Assembly (NCBI GenBank): GCA_963969495.1
Contig: OZ018330.1
Location: 68,867,936 to 68,931,935, forward strand
Direction of reading: 5' to 3'
Length of the DNA stretch: 64,000 bases
DNA from: Ceratothoa steindachneri
Lineage: Eukaryota; Arthropoda; Malacostraca; Isopoda; Cymothoidae
Each line of letters opens with the position of its first letter. Positions within the stretch are counted from its first letter, which is position 1. The translations under genes and the position numbers were made by a program. The notes under the pieces were generated by a model that was not told the DNA's origin, searched no databases, and saw nothing but the letters and a program-made list of their open reading frames with translations. Shown piece after piece: positions 62,085-64,000 of the stretch.

Positions 62085-62853
62085 ATGGCTCCAAGTCTGA
62101 AGAGGGGGTCGGCTTCCATGCCGTATCCCCTCTTGTTTGAAGTCAGTGGGGCTCTGCCAGGCGCTGCGTCTGTCTTCACGTCCCAACTGGTGGCAATACA
62201 CCACTCAGTTCCGGAGATTTCGCGACGTGCCCGGTTCGGAGAACGGATTGTGATCTATAGCGACTCACAAAGCGCCCTGAGTGCTCTCGGGGCATTGGAA
62301 TCTCCGCATCCCCTGGTTCGCGATATCCGTGACACCACGGTTTTGGCGAGCCGGGTTGATGTCGAGATTATCTTCTGCTGGGTTCCTGGACATGTAGGAA
62401 TTACGTGGAATGAGGGCACCAAAGAGTCCGCGAGGACTCTGCGACCGGACCAGCGTTTCGCTATTCCTCACACCGACTACATGGCAGGAATACGGGCAGC
62501 TCTTCGGACTGCTTGGCAAAGAAGATGGGAGACGTTCGAAGGGAACTTAAAGTTGCGTGCCATTGCGCCGCGACTGTTCCCATGGACCTATCCCCCAATG
62601 CCGCGACGGTTCGGTCGCTTTCTGTCGTCTCCGAATCGGGCACACTCGTGTGACGCATCGCTATCTGATGGAGCGTTCACCAGCGCCCTATTGCGACGAC
62701 TGCGTCGTCCCCCAGACTGTTCGGCACATTCTTGTCGAATGTCTCAGTCTGGGTGACCTTCGCGCACGACACCTGTCCCTGTACCGGGATGGGCTGGGTC
62801 GCTACCGCTTCTTCCTTGTACTCGGGACGAGTTCGTGCACATTGACTTGCTGA
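62085..62853 (+). pseudogene. RNase H and Cys/His tail of copy V, catalytic Glu lost
   Basis: There are 223 open codons (62085-62756). SVFTSQLVAIHHSVPEISRR shows Gln where sister copies have the catalytic Glu (TAEL to TSQL). IVIYSDSQSALSALGALES and DVEIIFCWVPGHVGITWNEG are intact. The first Asp motif lies in the preceding frame (ACGGATGGCTCC at 62078). The tail is APRLFPWTYPPMPRRF, then APYCDDCVVPQTVRHILVEC and RYRFFLVLGTSSCTL in the next frame, ending near 62853. Confidence 0.82.
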
Positions 62854-63145
62854 CTTTTGGGGGGAGGCCGGGCATCTCTTGTTTATTTAAGGTTCTTTTT
62901 TTTTGGGGGGGGGGGGGTTGTTATTGTTTTCTTTGTAGGTTGCACGCTCCTGCACCGGGGTGAGGGGGACCTCCCCCCGCTGCTGGAGATTGGTTCCTAA
63001 TTGTTAAGTTTTTCACATTTTTATCATTGTTATGTTTTCATATTTTTATTTTAAAGTAGCCTAGTTCTAGGCTGTCGTGTTTCCGGCGACTTATGCCCAA
63101 GTGGGCAGTTGCCAGATGGGCTCTATATATAAAAAAAAAAAGAAG

Positions 63146-64000
63146 TCGCCATCCACGGCTCCACGCTGACCCAAATTTGTTTTTTAATGGGCTTCGCCTG
63201 AAGTGGTGAACTCGCACCGTTTACCTGGTCTTGTATTCAACCGACGCCCCACCTGGGAGGCTCATATTCACAGCCTTATAGACTCTTATACCCGCGCCAT
63301 GGATATTCTTGGCTCTGTGACGTTCAGTGCATGGGCCGCTGATAGGGCTACTGCCTTACTTTTTTATCAATCCTTTGTTTGTTCGAAGCTCGACTACTGA
63401 TGCGAGTTTTATGCATCCGCAGCCGAGCGTGTATTGCGGAAGGTGGACTCGATCTAGCAGACCGGCCTCCGCCTGGTGACCAGTTCCGTCCGCACATCCC
63501 CCAGTGCATTATGCACCTGCAGGCGCGAGCCCGGCGCCTCCCTCAGTCGCCAACAGCTCTCATTGCATCCGCAGCTGATCTCGACGGTGCCTATGCCTAT
63601 TTGTTGCTACTCCTCTGCTCCCAAAGCTTCTACATCGCCGGGAGTATTGCGTTCGGCCTTTTTGGAGCACACTTCGTGTCATATGTGTGTATACAGATGG
63701 CTCCAAGTCCCAAGAGGGGGTCGGTTTCCACTCCATATCCCCTCTGTTTGAAGTCTGCGGGGCTCTGTCAGGCGTTGCGTCTGTCTTCACGGATGAACTG
63801 GTTGCAATACACCACTCGGTACGGTATATAACTCCACGTGCCCGTTCGGAGACCGGATTGTGATTTATAGCGACTCACAAACCTCCTGGGTGCTCTTGTA
63901 GCATTGGAACCTCCTCATCCACTGGTTCAAGATATCCGTGACGCTATGGTTCTCGCGAGCCGGCCGGATGTCGAGATTATCCTCTGCTAGGTTCCTCGAC
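63146..64000 (+). mobile_element. Non-LTR copy W, cut by window end
   Basis: It starts after the A-tail of copy V at the RT thumb (CATCCACGGCTCCACGCTGA; FNRRPTWEAHIHSL near 63240). It continues through WAADRATALLFYQSFVCSKL, the linker with two deletions (63480-63500 and 63595), and RNase H (CACTCCATATCCCC; IVIYSDSQ near 63860). It runs off the window inside the WVPGHVG segment. Frameshifted. Confidence 0.8.

Larger units (their letters stand above)
55985..63140 (+). mobile_element. Non-LTR copy V, most complete in the window (about 7.15 kb)
   Basis: Order: 5' UTR (55985-56880, starting near AATAATAGGTGATCACCC shared with 38246), ORF1 (about 56885-59362), then ORF2 with endonuclease (59239-60230), RT (60440-62044), RNase H (62085-62450) and Cys/His tail (to about 62850). 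The 3' UTR has hairpins at 63058-63074 and 63085-63113, and an A-tail ends near 63140. Frameshifts near 57500, 58300, 58590, 58745, 59490, 59950, 60550, 60720, 61130 and 61500 disable it. Confidence 0.85.

Noticed and set aside
1..64000. CRISPR arrays, rRNA, operons, prokaryotic defence systems
   Set aside because: No regular short spaced repeats, rRNA sequence or compact gene clusters; the window is clearly intron-bearing eukaryotic DNA.

Overview
This window is eukaryotic nuclear DNA, most likely from an invertebrate and probably an arthropod. The evidence is a protein gene split by GT-AG introns of up to about 12.7 kb, and a dense mix of non-LTR, Ty3/gypsy, Penelope-like, mariner, SINE-like and MITE-like sequences. 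I inferred the lineage from the look of the element families, not from a search. I see no prokaryotic features, rRNA or CRISPR.

Backbone, about 4.3-36.4 kb, + strand: seven exons of one Kelch-like (KLHL, BACK plus Kelch) gene. They lie at 4346-4543, 4757-4869, 8191-8345, 12300-12520, 22434-22536, 23464-23571 and 36274-36434. All splice phases agree and together the exons give 353 uninterrupted codons: the end of the BACK domain plus six Kelch repeats. The BTB exons would lie upstream of the window. A final exon, if there is one, was not found.

The introns, and everything downstream, are packed with one dominant family. This is a non-LTR retrotransposon with a CCHC gag (ORF1) and an ORF2 ordered APE endonuclease, reverse transcriptase, RNase H and a C-terminal Cys/His tail, resembling the I/Nimb/Jockey group. 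I count more than 20 copies or fragments, and all but one are on the + strand. All are broken by frameshifts, stops or deletions. The most complete is 55985-63140. The 3' UTR carries two hairpins directly before a poly(A) tail.

Other elements: two CR1/L2-like LINEs (12.8-15.2 kb minus; 30.7-34.4 kb plus), relics of a third LINE clade (15.3 and 29-30 kb, minus), and a deleted Ty3/gypsy element with LTRs and a 5-bp target duplication sitting inside the second L2 LINE. A Penelope-like 3' half lies in a large inverted repeat (34.4-36.0 kb). There is also a mariner relic (11.3 kb), an internally deleted mariner with intact ends (52.8-54.5 kb), a 1.55-kb probable solo LTR (50.2-51.8 kb), a tRNA-headed SINE (55.6 kb), two MITE-like elements and two families of unnamed dispersed repeats.

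The most striking region is 38-55 kb, a Russian-doll nest. One copy of the dominant family is split by at least four later insertions, several with readable target-site duplications. At 52.2-55.2 kb four insertion layers can be ordered in time. Ultra-short insertions there (60 nt and about 24 nt) consist of little more than the 3' hairpin and/or the A-tail.
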